64,000 nt of DNA, taken from contig CAVUKD010000004.1 in assembly GCA_963741985.1 (NCBI GenBank), forward strand, positions 682,001 to 746,000, given 5' to 3'. The notes under the pieces were generated by a model that worked only from the letters and a program-made list of their open reading frames with translations, was not told the origin of the DNA and did no database searches. Shown here piece after piece: positions 34,260 to 44,311 of this stretch. The position numbers were made by a program, and so were the translations under genes. How positions within the stretch are numbered: position 1 is the first letter of the stretch; each line of letters begins with the position of its first letter. The DNA is from Cryomorpha sp963741985. GTDB taxonomy: Bacteria > Bacteroidota > Bacteroidia > Flavobacteriales_D > Cryomorphaceae.

Positions 34260-36023
34260 ATGGGACTTGAATTTATAGACTGGGCGATAATCGTCCTATT
34301 TTTGCTTTTCAGCCTTTTAATTGGGCTTTATTTTCGAAAGCGTGCTTCCAAAAGCCTTTTAAGTTTTTTCCTTGGCGATCGAAATATGCCGTGGCTTGTG
34401 GCCGGAATCTCGATGGTGGCTACGACTTTTGCGGCTGACACACCCCTTGCCGTTACGGAGTTGGTCGGTAAAAATGGTATTTCAGGAAACTGGATTTGGT
34501 GGAGCTTTTTGGCAGGTGGAATGCTCACAACCTTCTTTTTTGCCAAATTGTGGCGGAGAGCCGGTGTACTTACTGAAGTAGAATTGATCGAACTGCGGTA
34601 TGGAGGCAAACCTGCTGCCCTACTTCGCGGTTTTAAAGCGGTTTATCTCGGGCTTTTTATGAATGTGATGATTATCGGTTGGGTAAATCTGGCAATGATT
34701 TCGATTATTCAAGAGTTCTTTGGTTTGGATACGCAAACTGTATATATGATTGTGGGTGGCTTGATGGTTTTGGCGGCGGTCTATACGTCCATTTCGGGAA
34801 TTTGGGGAGTGGCTGTAACCGATGTGGTCCAGTTTATTGTCGCAATTACTGGAACCATTATTCTGTCGGTGATTGTATTGAACAGTCCCCAGGTTGGTGG
34901 AATAGCCGGCCTTAAAGCGACCTTGCCCGAATCGACATTCAATTTTTTTCCATCCTTTGGCAATGGAGAACTGGGTATAGAAACCCTCACTTTAAGTGCA
35001 GGAGCATTTTTTGCCTATATCGGAATTCAGTGGTGGGCGAGTTGGTACCCCGGGCAAGAACCCGGCGGTGGCGGCTACGTGGCGCAACGGATGATGAGTA
35101 CAAAAACTGAAAAAGGTTCTGTTTATGCGACCCTCCTTTTTCAGGTGGCTCATTACTGTTTGCGCCCATGGCCATGGATTTTGGTTGCGCTTTCTTGTTT
35201 GGTGATTTACCCAGAGTTAAATCCGGCGTTGCATCCCGATGTTTCTGCCGGTGTACTTCGAAATGGCTATGTATGGGCGATGCGCGACTTCTTACCCGCA
35301 GGCCTTAAAGGATTACTGCTTGCTTCCTTTCTCGCAGCTTATCTCAGCACTATTTCTACCCAACTCAACTGGGGGGCGGGATATCTCGTAAATGATGTTT
35401 ACAAACGTTTTATCTCGCCAGATACAAGCGAAAAAGGATTCGTTTTTAGTTCCCGCATCGTCACCTTATTTTTAATGGTACTCGGCCTTGGGGTCACTAC
35501 TTTAATGACTTCCATAAGCGGAGTGTGGCAATTTATTATGGAATGTGGTGCTGGGCTTGGATTGGTGCTTATTCTTCGGTGGTACTGGTGGCGTATTAAT
35601 GCCTGGAGCGAAATAGCAGCCACCGTTGCTCCATTTGTGGCTTTTGCAATAGCCCGATTTGGTTTTGACTGGCCATTTCCAGATAGTTTTTTCTTCACGG
35701 TTAGCTTTACAACAATATCTTGGTTAATAGTAACATATGCGACAAAGCCAGAATCTGCTGAAACCCTCACCCGATTCTATAACCAAGTAAGGCCTGATGG
35801 AAGTTGGAAACCCTTCGCGGAAAAAACCATTAAAAAGGCAAACAATATTCCGTCTCTTCTCGTATGTTGGGTAAGTTCGGTTGTTTTAGCGTATAGCGTG
35901 TTATTTGCAACCGGCAAAATAATTTTTGGTGAATACCCGGAAGCCGGAATATATGGAATTTTTGTAGTGGTGTCGGCCTTTGTGCTTACACGTGCATTGA
36001 AACGAACAAGCATTTGGGAATAA
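34260..36023 (+). CDS. Sodium:solute symporter (SSS family)
   Basis: The product is 587 residues with ~13-14 hydrophobic segments and the LeuT-type fold of the SSS family. Recognisable regions are the N-terminus (FIDWAIIVLFLLFSLLIGLYF), the first unwound helix region NMPWLVAGISMVATTFAADTPLAVTE, YTSISGIWGVAVTDVVQF and the sodium-site helix around AAYLSTISTQLNWGAGYLVND. It couples solute uptake to sodium; the substrate is not identifiable. A TATTTTTCAAGAATAG stretch upstream may hold a promoter. The following lipoprotein gene is 72 bp away. Confidence 0.88.
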   Translation: MGLEFIDWAIIVLFLLFSLLIGLYFRKRASKSLLSFFLGDRNMPWLVAGISMVATTFAADTPLAVTELVGKNGISGNWIWWSFLAGGMLTTFFFAKLWRRAGVLTEVELIELRYGGKPAALLRGFKAVYLGLFMNVMIIGWVNLAMISIIQEFFGLDTQTVYMIVGGLMVLAAVYTSISGIWGVAVTDVVQFIVAITGTIILSVIVLNSPQVGGIAGLKATLPESTFNFFPSFGNGELGIETLTLSAGAFFAYIGIQWWASWYPGQEPGGGGYVAQRMMSTKTEKGSVYATLLFQVAHYCLRPWPWILVALSCLVIYPELNPALHPDVSAGVLRNGYVWAMRDFLPAGLKGLLLASFLAAYLSTISTQLNWGAGYLVNDVYKRFISPDTSEKGFVFSSRIVTLFLMVLGLGVTTLMTSISGVWQFIMECGAGLGLVLILRWYWWRINAWSEIAATVAPFVAFAIARFGFDWPFPDSFFFTVSFTTISWLIVTYATKPESAETLTRFYNQVRPDGSWKPFAEKTIKKANNIPSLLVCWVSSVVLAYSVLFATGKIIFGEYPEAGIYGIFVVVSAFVLTRALKRTSIWE

Positions 36024-36095
36024 GATTAAAAGCGAAAACTCGTGAACGATAATAATTTATGTAATTTCATGGTGCCCCTTAAAATCAAAAACGAT

Positions 36096-36992
36096 ATGAA
36101 TCGATGGACACAATTTTGTGGTTTCCTCATCCTTTTCACAGCAATTTCACTCCTTACATCGTGCAATGAGCAAACGGTAGGTGATGGATCGGATATGAAA
36201 AACGTGGAGATTGACAGCACCCGAGCGGATATCGTAAAGATATCGGGAAAACTTTTCAGCATTCCTTCTCCCATTCAGACTGCTCTTCTCATCAAGCGTA
36301 CAGATACACCCTACAACAGAGAAGCACTGTCGAATTCAAAAAATTCGGAAAACTTTCAAACGAAATCTTCCCGCGCATTGAATCTCGGAGTTTATGGTAC
36401 AGATATGGCTTATTCTTCCTTATATGATGACAGCCAAACTTCCCTGAAATATTTTAAAGCGGTTGATAATTTGGCAAATGCTCTCGAAATAAAAGGCGCC
36501 ATTGATCCTTCAATTGTGAAAAGACTTGGCAGCAATGTCGGTAATTCGGATTCGTTGCTTATCCTTAGCGGAAAATTCTATCACGCCGCCGATGAATATC
36601 TCAAAGCAAATGAGCGGTATGATATTGCTGCTCTTGTACTTGCAGGTGGCTGGGTTGAATCTTCATTCCTTACGGTAAAAGCTGCAAAGAACGGAAATGA
36701 AGCAGCACGAAAAAGATTGGCTGCTCAAAAAGAATCGATTCAAACCCTTTGCGAAGTTTTGGGAAAACTGGATGATGAAGAATTTGCGTCAAGCGAAATA
36801 AAAATGAAACTCGACAGTCTCAACGGTGAATTCAAAAATATCGAATACACCTATACTTTTGAAAAACCGGTGACCACTCCTGAAACAAAAACTACAAAAA
36901 TAACCAGCAAGTCTGATTACAATCTCAGCGATGATCAACTCGCTTCCCTAGCCTCCCGAATTGAAGATATTCGTTCGATAATAATTAAGTAA
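36096..36992 (+). CDS. Lipoprotein of unknown function
   Basis: The product is 298 residues from ATG 36096, which places a lipobox at Cys23 (ISLLTSC). A GTG start at 36042 would add 18 residues ahead of the signal peptide and is less likely. The mature protein is mostly helical with acidic and lysine-rich stretches (~60-250), a threonine-rich linker (TTPETKTTKITSKS) and a final helix DDQLASLASRIEDIRSIII. No domain is recognised. It is followed after 4 bp by a small secreted protein, so the two are likely one unit. Confidence 0.65.
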   Translation: MNRWTQFCGFLILFTAISLLTSCNEQTVGDGSDMKNVEIDSTRADIVKISGKLFSIPSPIQTALLIKRTDTPYNREALSNSKNSENFQTKSSRALNLGVYGTDMAYSSLYDDSQTSLKYFKAVDNLANALEIKGAIDPSIVKRLGSNVGNSDSLLILSGKFYHAADEYLKANERYDIAALVLAGGWVESSFLTVKAAKNGNEAARKRLAAQKESIQTLCEVLGKLDDEEFASSEIKMKLDSLNGEFKNIEYTYTFEKPVTTPETKTTKITSKSDYNLSDDQLASLASRIEDIRSIIIK

Positions 36993-36996
36993 GACC

Positions 36997-37416
36997 ATGA
37001 AAATACATATCCAAATCTTCATAATTTTCCTTTTGTCTTTCTTGACACATAGAGGATTTTCTCAATGTGACTCGACAGCTTTTTATGCTGAAAAATATTT
37101 GAGTAATAGCTATATATCTGATGGCCAATCGTATCGGGCTCTATTATTCGATGATCAGATTGCAGAGTTCAATACCACTTTCTACGGAGGTGCCAAATAT
37201 CGAATCGTTTCCTTTGCGGGAATGGACAGAGGTCAGCTTGAATTTACACTTTTTGATGAAGACAATAATGTGCTCTTTACGAATGCCGATTATACCAATA
37301 ATCCGTATTGGGATTTCGAATTTGAATCGACTATGAAGTGCAAAATTGAAGCGAAACTGGATCTTACGAAACAAAAATCAGGATGCGCCGTACTACTCAT
37401 TGGATTTGAGCGTTAG
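36997..37416 (+). CDS. Small secreted protein
   Basis: The product is 139 residues. A signal peptide (~1-23, HRGFSQ) is followed by a beta-rich domain with aromatic residues (NTTFYGGAKYRIVSFAGMDRG, LEFTLFDEDNNVLF, YWDFEFESTM) and a final CAVLLIGFER. It is probably a periplasmic or surface beta-sandwich. The function is unknown. The terminator at 37447-37475 lies 30 bp downstream and ends this transcription unit. Confidence 0.7.
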   Translation: MKIHIQIFIIFLLSFLTHRGFSQCDSTAFYAEKYLSNSYISDGQSYRALLFDDQIAEFNTTFYGGAKYRIVSFAGMDRGQLEFTLFDEDNNVLFTNADYTNNPYWDFEFESTMKCKIEAKLDLTKQKSGCAVLLIGFER

Positions 37417-37446
37417 CAGACCCTACTAAAGAAATATGTTTGCAAG

Positions 37447-37475
37447 AAGCGTCTGAAATCCGGGACGCTTTTTTT
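37447..37475 (+). terminator. Rho-independent terminator
   Basis: A 7-bp stem AAGCGTC / GACGCTT (37447-37453 with 37464-37470), loop TGAAATCCGG, is followed by a run of T. It closes the unit before the ABC transporter gene. It also shows that the TTG at 37474, which lies in the T-run, cannot be the transporter's start. Confidence 0.85.
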
Positions 37476-37494
37476 GTTTTACACTCCCCAAACT

Positions 37495-40400
37495 ATGAGC
37501 GAACGAATTCTCAAAGCACTTATTCAACTATTCGCGATTATCGCGCGTGTAGATCCTACGCAAAAAGATGATACACTCAACGGACGACAAATCGTTGAGT
37601 CCTTTTTGGTTGAAAGGCTTCCAAAAAAGCTTTTTAGTAAATACATGGATCTCTTCGAAGAATATCTTGAAGTATATCAGAAAATCTCATCGATTAAAAA
37701 CGGAAAATTTAAGCGAAATGCCGTAAACTCCGTAAAAATTCTTCGCATCTGTACACAAATTAACGAAGAACTTACCCAGCGTCAGAAAACGATAGTACTT
37801 ATCCGCCTTATCGAATTCGTCCATACCCATGACGAAGTAAACGATATCGAAAAAGACTTTATTCAGACCGTGGCTTCTACGTTCAACTTTGCGATGGACG
37901 AGTTCAAACTGGCCTGCAATTTTGTAGCTGAACGGGAAGAAGAATTAATCACCTCACCCAACGTACTTTATATTACCGACACCACTGATTCGGCCGCTAT
38001 ATTTGGAAAGTATTTCTTAAGTCAGGGACTCGAAGGATATATTCGGGTTTTGCGTTTTCCAAGTGTCAATATGCACTTTATCAAATACAAAGGTAAAGGC
38101 AGCTATAACATTTCCGGTCAGGTGGTTTACAACGACCGATTCTATATTCTTAATCAGGGAGCATCTATTCGCGGATCGAAAATAAAACCGATCTATTACA
38201 GCGATATTATCGGAACTTTTCTCAAGGATGAAAGTCAAGAGAAAATTACCTTTACCTCTCAAAATCTCAGTTATAAATTTAAACGCGGAAATATTGGTCT
38301 CCACACTATAAATCTCAGCGAAGAATCGGGACGAATGGTTGGTATTATGGGTGCCAGCGGAAGTGGTAAATCGACCCTTCTCAATGTCTTGAACGGAAAT
38401 TTAAAGCCTTCAGAAGGAACTGTTTGCATCAATGGGATTGATATTCATACCGATTCTGAAGAGATAGAAGGATTGATAGGTTACGTTGCTCAGGATGATT
38501 TACTTATCGACGAATTAACCGTATTTCAAAATCTTTTTTACAACGCCAAGCTCTGTTTTGGTCAGAAAGAAACCGAGGAAATCGCAGAAATGGTCGAAGA
38601 AATGCTTTCGATACTCGGACTGAGCGAAACACGCAATTTGAAAGTCGGGAATCCGCTTGACAAAACAATCAGTGGAGGACAACGAAAACGGCTCAACATT
38701 GCCCTGGAGCTTATTCGTGAGCCGGCAGTACTTTTTGTAGATGAACCTACTTCCGGCTTGTCGTCACGCGACTCGGAAAATATTATGGATCTGCTGAAGG
38801 AACTATGCCTAAAGGGAAAACTAATATTTGTGGTTATTCACCAGCCTTCGTCGGATATTTTCAAAATGTTCGATCGGCTATTTGTCCTCGACAATGGCGG
38901 CTACCCTATTTATTATGGCAATCCCGTGGATAGTCTTGTGTACTTCAAACGAATGGTCAATCATATAAACTGCGATGAGGCTGATTGCCCCTCCTGTGGT
39001 AATGTTAAGACCGAAGAAGTATTTAACATAATAGAAGCAAAGGTAGTAGATGAATTTGGGAACTTAACCCATCAGCGGAAAATCACGCCGATTGAATGGA
39101 ATAATCTTTATTTGGAAAATATCGAAGTAGATGTTCTGGAAACTACGAAACGTCTTGCTGTTATTCAAACACATTTTACTATTCCAGGAAAAATTAAACA
39201 ATTTGGTGTTTTTATAAAACGCGATTTACTTTCAAAACTCACGAATAAACAATATGTGTTGATCAATTTGCTCGAAGCTCCGGCACTGGCATTGATCTTA
39301 GCATTCTTCATGCGATTTTTTATTCCCTTAGGAAATGATGGCTATATTTTTCGTCAGAACGAAAATATCCCAGTTTACATTTTCATCTCTGTTATTGTGG
39401 CCCTTTTTATCGGTCTTACTGTAAGTTCGGAAGAAATAATCCGCGATCGCAAAATCCGAAAACGCGAATCTTTCTTAAACCTTAGTAAAAGCAGTTATCT
39501 CTACAGCAAGATTTCTATTATGTTGGGCATATCGGCTCTGCAGATGTTTCTTTTTGTGATAATTGGAAATTACGTTCTCGAAATTCAAGGAATGACCTTC
39601 TCTTACTGGCTGATTTTATTCAGCACATGTTCCTTTGCCAACTTATTGGGTCTGAATATCTCATCGAGTTTTAACTCTGCAAAAGTTATTTATATCCTTA
39701 TCCCGATTATTATAATTCCACAGCTACTTTTCAGTGGTATTATTGTAAAATTTGACCGGTTGAATCCGATTTTTGCTTCGCAAGACGGTGTGCCGTGGAT
39801 CGGAAATGTGATGGCAAGCCGATGGGCGTACGAAGCCATTGCGGTAACCCAATTTAAATCGAATGATTACGAAAAAGAATTTTTTGAACTCGAGAAACGT
39901 AAAAAATTCTCGAATTGGAAGAAAGATTACTGGCTCACTGAGTTGAAAAACAAAGTTGCAATGGTCAGCCGTGAACTCAATGATAATGCATCAGACACTG
40001 ACCTAGAAAAAAACCTTCTGGTTCTCAGGAATGAAATAAAAAAGGAAAATGGCTTCTTGAAAGGGTTAAATTTTAAGAATGTAGACGAACTCACACCCGA
40101 TCATGTAAATCAAAAATTGCTGAACAAGGTTTTGGCACATCTTGAAAAGCTCAATGAACACTACAAGCGGGTATATTTAAAAGCAGATTCTGAAAAAGAA
40201 AACGCCATCTTTGCGATGACTCGTACCGACGACAAAAACGAGGCGTATCAAAAACTTTACAATAATTGTAAAAACGATCAGCTCGAAATCTTTGCTACGA
40301 ACCGCAACGATATGAATTATATCGCTGAGTACAATGGTGAGCTCATTCAGAAAAAAGACCTAATTTATTTAATGCCATATAATAGCAGTTTCTTTGGTAC

Positions 40401-40584
40401 GCATTTTTATGCGCCCGCTAAGAAACTATTTGGTCGGTTCATAGACACTTTCTACGCAAACTTACTGGTTCTTTGGGGAATGACTATTCTTCTCGCAATC
40501 TGTTTGTTCTTCGACATTTTCCCAAAGACCATCCAATTTCTGGAAGCAACACTCAATTTTTCGAAAAACCGGGGTGCTGAATAG
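37495..40584 (+). CDS. ABCG-like half transporter with N-terminal TerB-like region and C-terminal insertion
   Basis: The product is 1029 residues from ATG 37495. The N-terminal ~260 residues are unusual: a helical, TerB-like region (~1-140) and a small beta-rich region (~150-250). The ATPase domain (~265-480) has GASGSGKST (Walker A), QDDLLIDELT, ISGGQRKRL (signature) and VLFVDEPTSGL (Walker B), in the nucleotide-binding-first order of ABCG proteins. A CDEADCPSCG cysteine motif and FN..EAKVVD linker follow. The membrane domain (~575-780) has six helices with an insertion of ~170 charged, partly coiled-coil residues before the last helix (~985-1010). The direction of transport and substrate are unknown. 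No partner subunit is adjacent. Confidence 0.8.
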   Translation: MSERILKALIQLFAIIARVDPTQKDDTLNGRQIVESFLVERLPKKLFSKYMDLFEEYLEVYQKISSIKNGKFKRNAVNSVKILRICTQINEELTQRQKTIVLIRLIEFVHTHDEVNDIEKDFIQTVASTFNFAMDEFKLACNFVAEREEELITSPNVLYITDTTDSAAIFGKYFLSQGLEGYIRVLRFPSVNMHFIKYKGKGSYNISGQVVYNDRFYILNQGASIRGSKIKPIYYSDIIGTFLKDESQEKITFTSQNLSYKFKRGNIGLHTINLSEESGRMVGIMGASGSGKSTLLNVLNGNLKPSEGTVCINGIDIHTDSEEIEGLIGYVAQDDLLIDELTVFQNLFYNAKLCFGQKETEEIAEMVEEMLSILGLSETRNLKVGNPLDKTISGGQRKRLNIALELIREPAVLFVDEPTSGLSSRDSENIMDLLKELCLKGKLIFVVIHQPSSDIFKMFDRLFVLDNGGYPIYYGNPVDSLVYFKRMVNHINCDEADCPSCGNVKTEEVFNIIEAKVVDEFGNLTHQRKITPIEWNNLYLENIEVDVLETTKRLAVIQTHFTIPGKIKQFGVFIKRDLLSKLTNKQYVLINLLEAPALALILAFFMRFFIPLGNDGYIFRQNENIPVYIFISVIVALFIGLTVSSEEIIRDRKIRKRESFLNLSKSSYLYSKISIMLGISALQMFLFVIIGNYVLEIQGMTFSYWLILFSTCSFANLLGLNISSSFNSAKVIYILIPIIIIPQLLFSGIIVKFDRLNPIFASQDGVPWIGNVMASRWAYEAIAVTQFKSNDYEKEFFELEKRKKFSNWKKDYWLTELKNKVAMVSRELNDNASDTDLEKNLLVLRNEIKKENGFLKGLNFKNVDELTPDHVNQKLLNKVLAHLEKLNEHYKRVYLKADSEKENAIFAMTRTDDKNEAYQKLYNNCKNDQLEIFATNRNDMNYIAEYNGELIQKKDLIYLMPYNSSFFGTHFYAPAKKLFGRFIDTFYANLLVLWGMTILLAICLFFDIFPKTIQFLEATLNFSKNRGAE

Positions 40585-40719
40585 CTAAGGAATAAATCTC
40601 TTTGTAAAATCTTTTCCTATTAAAAATTAGCGCTCTAATTGAAGGTCCCTTCGGACTCTGGGCACCGCCTTTCCCATTGCACTTTTAGGGTGTATGGGTA
40701 CCGTGAAGAATAAATCCAA

Positions 40720-43700
40720 TCAACCCCTCGGTGTCATTTTAATAACCGGCAAGGATTTCTCTCGAATCAATTCATTAAATGATTTTAATTCATTCTCTTG
40801 CAAAGCTGTGAATTTGGCTATAGGTTTTTGACAAACGGGCTGAAGGTTCTCATACGCATCCACTATCTGCTGTGAAGGAGCTCCGGTCTGTGATTCACAA
40901 GAAGCATAGATTCCGGCCAATTTATTGAGCAATTTCCCCGGGTATTGGAGCAAGTCCACCTCCGCTTTTGCTTTAGTCTGCATTATCTCAGCTTCAATTC
41001 CCTTCATCTTTTTTTGAATACTATCGGCAAGCTGTTTCACATCTTCAGGACAACTGTCACCTTGAAGTTTAACAAAATCAGCGATTTGTTTATTCACTTC
41101 TTTGATGCCATTTACCGTCTTTACCAAATCATTAAAATCTCTTTCGATCTTGCGTTGCAATTCAAACTTTGCATCAAAGCCGGCCTTCGAATCATTCAGA
41201 TTCGGATTGGCCTTCAATTCAAAAGGCACTTCCATCGAATCCGTTTCTGATTTGAGTCGGGCAAAGTATAAACCCGGCGGTGCTAAAATCCGGTCGGGAT
41301 AACCAAAAAATAAAACGGCACTTTTCAACGAATCAATTTTTGGATACCGCATATCCCAAACATACTGGTTCATCCCAGTTTTTGCTCTGAGTGGGTCCTT
41401 CTTATCGCTGGTTTTAATGGTGACAATTTCATTTTTGTTCGCATCCATAATTTCAATACTCACTTTGGCACTATCAGATGGATTCTTTAAGAAATAATTA
41501 AAAACCACCCCAGTATATGGATTTGAACCAAAATTTGGTTGAGGATCTGATTTTTTCGTTGGCCCATTTACACTGTATGTTGGACTTACGGCAAAAAGAT
41601 GCGCACTCTGCGAAGTAATTTCAGGATTCATTTGCTGAAGCACGCTTAAGTCGTCGAACTCCCAAAATGCGCGACCCTGGGTAGCCACTGCCAGACTATT
41701 ATTGCGGATAATCAAATCCGTTATCGGCACTTGGGGCAGATTAAGTTGGAATGGACGCCAGTTTCGACCGTCATCAAAAGAGATAAACATTCCGTATTCC
41801 GTTCCGGCATATAGCAATCCTTCGCGGACAGGATCGGCACGGAGACAGCGCACAAAATAATTGAATGGAATTCCGGTGGTACGCAGCGACCAGGTTTTTC
41901 CGTAATTTTCTGTTTTGTAAATATACGGAGTGTAGTCGTCCATTTTGTAACGTGTTCCCACAAACCAGGCGGTTCCCTTTTTAACCGGATCGACTTCCAC
42001 GCAATTCCACATCATCCATTTTGGACAGCCAGAAGGTGTAACGTTCTCCCATTTTTTTCCAGCATCGCGGCTGATAGATATCACGCCATCATCGCTTCCC
42101 GTCCATAGCAATCCGGGTTCGATATGCGATTCGGTAGCTGTAAAAATGGTGCAATAATATTCCGCCGTAGAATTGTCAAGCGTAATCATTCCACCACTCG
42201 AACCTTGCTTGGTGGTATCATTTGTCGTCAGATCCGGCGAAATTTTAGTCCAGTTTTGTCCACCGTTTTCGGTTTCAAAAAGCACATTCGCTGCAGCGTA
42301 GAGCTTTTTCGGATTATTGGGTGAGAAAAATATCGGGAGATTCCACTGAAATCGATAAGGTACTTTGCTCGCCGGTTCACCAAGTGGAAAAATCGGCCAA
42401 ACGGATATATCGCTGCTTACATCCGTAGTGTGATTTTCCTTATTAATCATTGCGAAATAGTTACTTCCGTACACGATTTGTGGATCATTTGGGTCTGCCG
42501 CGACATATCCGGATTCAAAACCTGCAGTGGGTTCCCAATCGTCGCGACCAATTCCTGCAGAGCTATACGTGCGATGGCGAATACGAACGGTGGTATTGTC
42601 TTGCTGCCCGCCGAGCAGTCGGTACGGAAACGCATTATCGGTAGAAATTCGGTAAAACTGAGCCGTAGGCTGATTGTAATAAGTACTCCAGTTTTTCCCA
42701 CCATCGAAAGAAATTTGTGCTCCACCGTCATTCGCTACAATCATCCGATCGGGATCTTTGGGATCGATCCACATATCATGGTGGTCGGGGTGAGGTGTGC
42801 GAATACTCTTAAAATTCTTTCCACCATCGAAGCTTTCAAAAAGATTGACCCCTTCATAATAAACGTGGTTTTCATTTTTCGGATCGACAAATATTTTGCT
42901 GAAATACCAAGCTCGACCGCGTACTTCATTGCTTGTATTTATCAGTTTCCATGTTTCTCCCGAGTCGTCGCTCATGAAGAGACCACCTTTCTTATTTTCG
43001 ACGGTGGCATATATTTTCTTCGGGTTTGAAGGGGCTATTGCCACTCCCACTTTCCCCCAGGTGCTGTCGGGAAGCCCTTCATTGGTCGAAATATTCTGCC
43101 ATGTATCTCCTCCATCCGTACTCTTCCAGAGTCCACTCCCGGGCCCGCCACTCTCCATACTGTATGGGGTACGCTTTACATTCCAGGTTCCTGCAAAAAG
43201 AATAGATGGCTGGCCTTCATCAACTACAATATCGCTGCAACCCGCTATGTCGCTCACAGCGAGCACATGTTTCCAGGTTTTGCCCCCATCGGTAGTTTTA
43301 TAAATTCCGCGCTCGGAGTTTGAACCAAAAAGTTTGCCTATTGCACCCACCCAAACAATATTGGGGTCAAATGGATTGACCACAATTTTATCAATATGGC
43401 GTGTATTGGCCAAACCGATATTTTTCCAACTTCGGCCTCCGTCTTCACTTCGCCACACGCCATGGAGTCCTTCACTCACATTGCCCCGGAGCGTTCCTTC
43501 GCCTTCGCCGGCATAGATTATCCGATCTTCAGATGGAGCAACCGTAACCGCACCTATGCTCCCGCCAAAAAATCCGTCAGAAATATTTTTCCAGTTGCTA
43601 CCACCGTCAGTAGTTTTCCAAACTCCACCTCCGGTCGAACCGAAATAAAATGTGTTTTTGTCGGTATAACTACCTACTACAGCATCGCTTCGACCACCAC

Positions 43701-43851
43701 GAAAAGGTCCGACCAAGCGATATTCAAGATGTTTGAAGAAAATAGAATCAAGATGTTGGGTACTCCCGTAAGATTTGGATCCTTTTTTGTTTTGACCAAA
43801 AAGAGTTCCGTTAATTGCCGTAAGTAGGGCAAGAAAAAGGATGCGTTTCAT
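40720..43851 (-). CDS. Large secreted BNR/sortilin-type beta-propeller protein
   Basis: The product is 1043 residues from ATG 43851; the ORF extends upstream to 43965 but that part precedes the signal peptide and is excluded. The signal peptide is ~1-20 (GTLFGQ). Residues ~30-780 hold many Asp-box/BNR repeats with the S/T-x-D-G-G-x-x-W pattern (KTTDGGSNWKN, KTTDGGKTWKH, KSTDGGDTWQN, MSDDSGETWKL, SFDGGKNWSTY), as in sortilin/VPS10-like propellers often annotated as glycosyl hydrolase. A beta-sandwich-like segment (~800-900) and a C-terminal helical region (~920-1040) follow. No catalytic sialidase Arg triad was identified. It is probably surface or periplasmic. Confidence 0.82.
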   Translation of the reverse strand: MKRILFLALLTAINGTLFGQNKKGSKSYGSTQHLDSIFFKHLEYRLVGPFRGGRSDAVVGSYTDKNTFYFGSTGGGVWKTTDGGSNWKNISDGFFGGSIGAVTVAPSEDRIIYAGEGEGTLRGNVSEGLHGVWRSEDGGRSWKNIGLANTRHIDKIVVNPFDPNIVWVGAIGKLFGSNSERGIYKTTDGGKTWKHVLAVSDIAGCSDIVVDEGQPSILFAGTWNVKRTPYSMESGGPGSGLWKSTDGGDTWQNISTNEGLPDSTWGKVGVAIAPSNPKKIYATVENKKGGLFMSDDSGETWKLINTSNEVRGRAWYFSKIFVDPKNENHVYYEGVNLFESFDGGKNFKSIRTPHPDHHDMWIDPKDPDRMIVANDGGAQISFDGGKNWSTYYNQPTAQFYRISTDNAFPYRLLGGQQDNTTVRIRHRTYSSAGIGRDDWEPTAGFESGYVAADPNDPQIVYGSNYFAMINKENHTTDVSSDISVWPIFPLGEPASKVPYRFQWNLPIFFSPNNPKKLYAAANVLFETENGGQNWTKISPDLTTNDTTKQGSSGGMITLDNSTAEYYCTIFTATESHIEPGLLWTGSDDGVISISRDAGKKWENVTPSGCPKWMMWNCVEVDPVKKGTAWFVGTRYKMDDYTPYIYKTENYGKTWSLRTTGIPFNYFVRCLRADPVREGLLYAGTEYGMFISFDDGRNWRPFQLNLPQVPITDLIIRNNSLAVATQGRAFWEFDDLSVLQQMNPEITSQSAHLFAVSPTYSVNGPTKKSDPQPNFGSNPYTGVVFNYFLKNPSDSAKVSIEIMDANKNEIVTIKTSDKKDPLRAKTGMNQYVWDMRYPKIDSLKSAVLFFGYPDRILAPPGLYFARLKSETDSMEVPFELKANPNLNDSKAGFDAKFELQRKIERDFNDLVKTVNGIKEVNKQIADFVKLQGDSCPEDVKQLADSIQKKMKGIEAEIMQTKAKAEVDLLQYPGKLLNKLAGIYASCESQTGAPSQQIVDAYENLQPVCQKPIAKFTALQENELKSFNELIREKSLPVIKMTPRG

Positions 43852-44311
43852 AATTAAAAAAATGAAATGAATAGACTGCGATGATAAAAGAGAGGAGTGC
43901 AATGTAAAGAAATGACCGTATAATTTAGCATCCACAACATTAAAATTAATACGTGCCTCTTCCAAAACGTGAAATTAATGGGGCATTCCACGGTAGTATA
44001 CAAATGCTATAATTCTATATTTAAAATAAATAGTCACTCTTAGACTCACAATTTATATGAATTAGGTCGAAACACTTTTGTTTTACACATGTAATTCGAT
44101 AGAAGATTTGAACTCATTATAACATTGAAAATATGGACGACCTGAAAAGGACACTACCTGAACTTCCATTTTTAAGTTTGGAGTATATTCGTAACCAAGG
44201 AAAAATATTTTATCTTGATTTCTTTCGATGCTCAAACATTATTCGATGCTCAAACATTAAAAATTAAATAGCCCCCCTTAAAGGAACCATTCTTTTCAAT
44301 TCTATTCTACC
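43852..44311. other. Gene-poor intergenic stretch with an 18-bp tandem duplication
   Basis: These 460 bp lie between divergent genes and should hold both promoters. A unit TTCGATGCTCAAACATTA occurs twice in a row at 44226-44261. It sits inside a possible 46-codon ORF (44133-44273) where it would duplicate six residues in frame. No homology is recognised, so coding is doubtful. Confidence 0.5.

Noticed and set aside
42430..43029. 199-codon plus-strand ORF opposite the beta-propeller gene
   Set aside because: It is antisense to repeated BNR sequence; the repeat bias explains the open frame.
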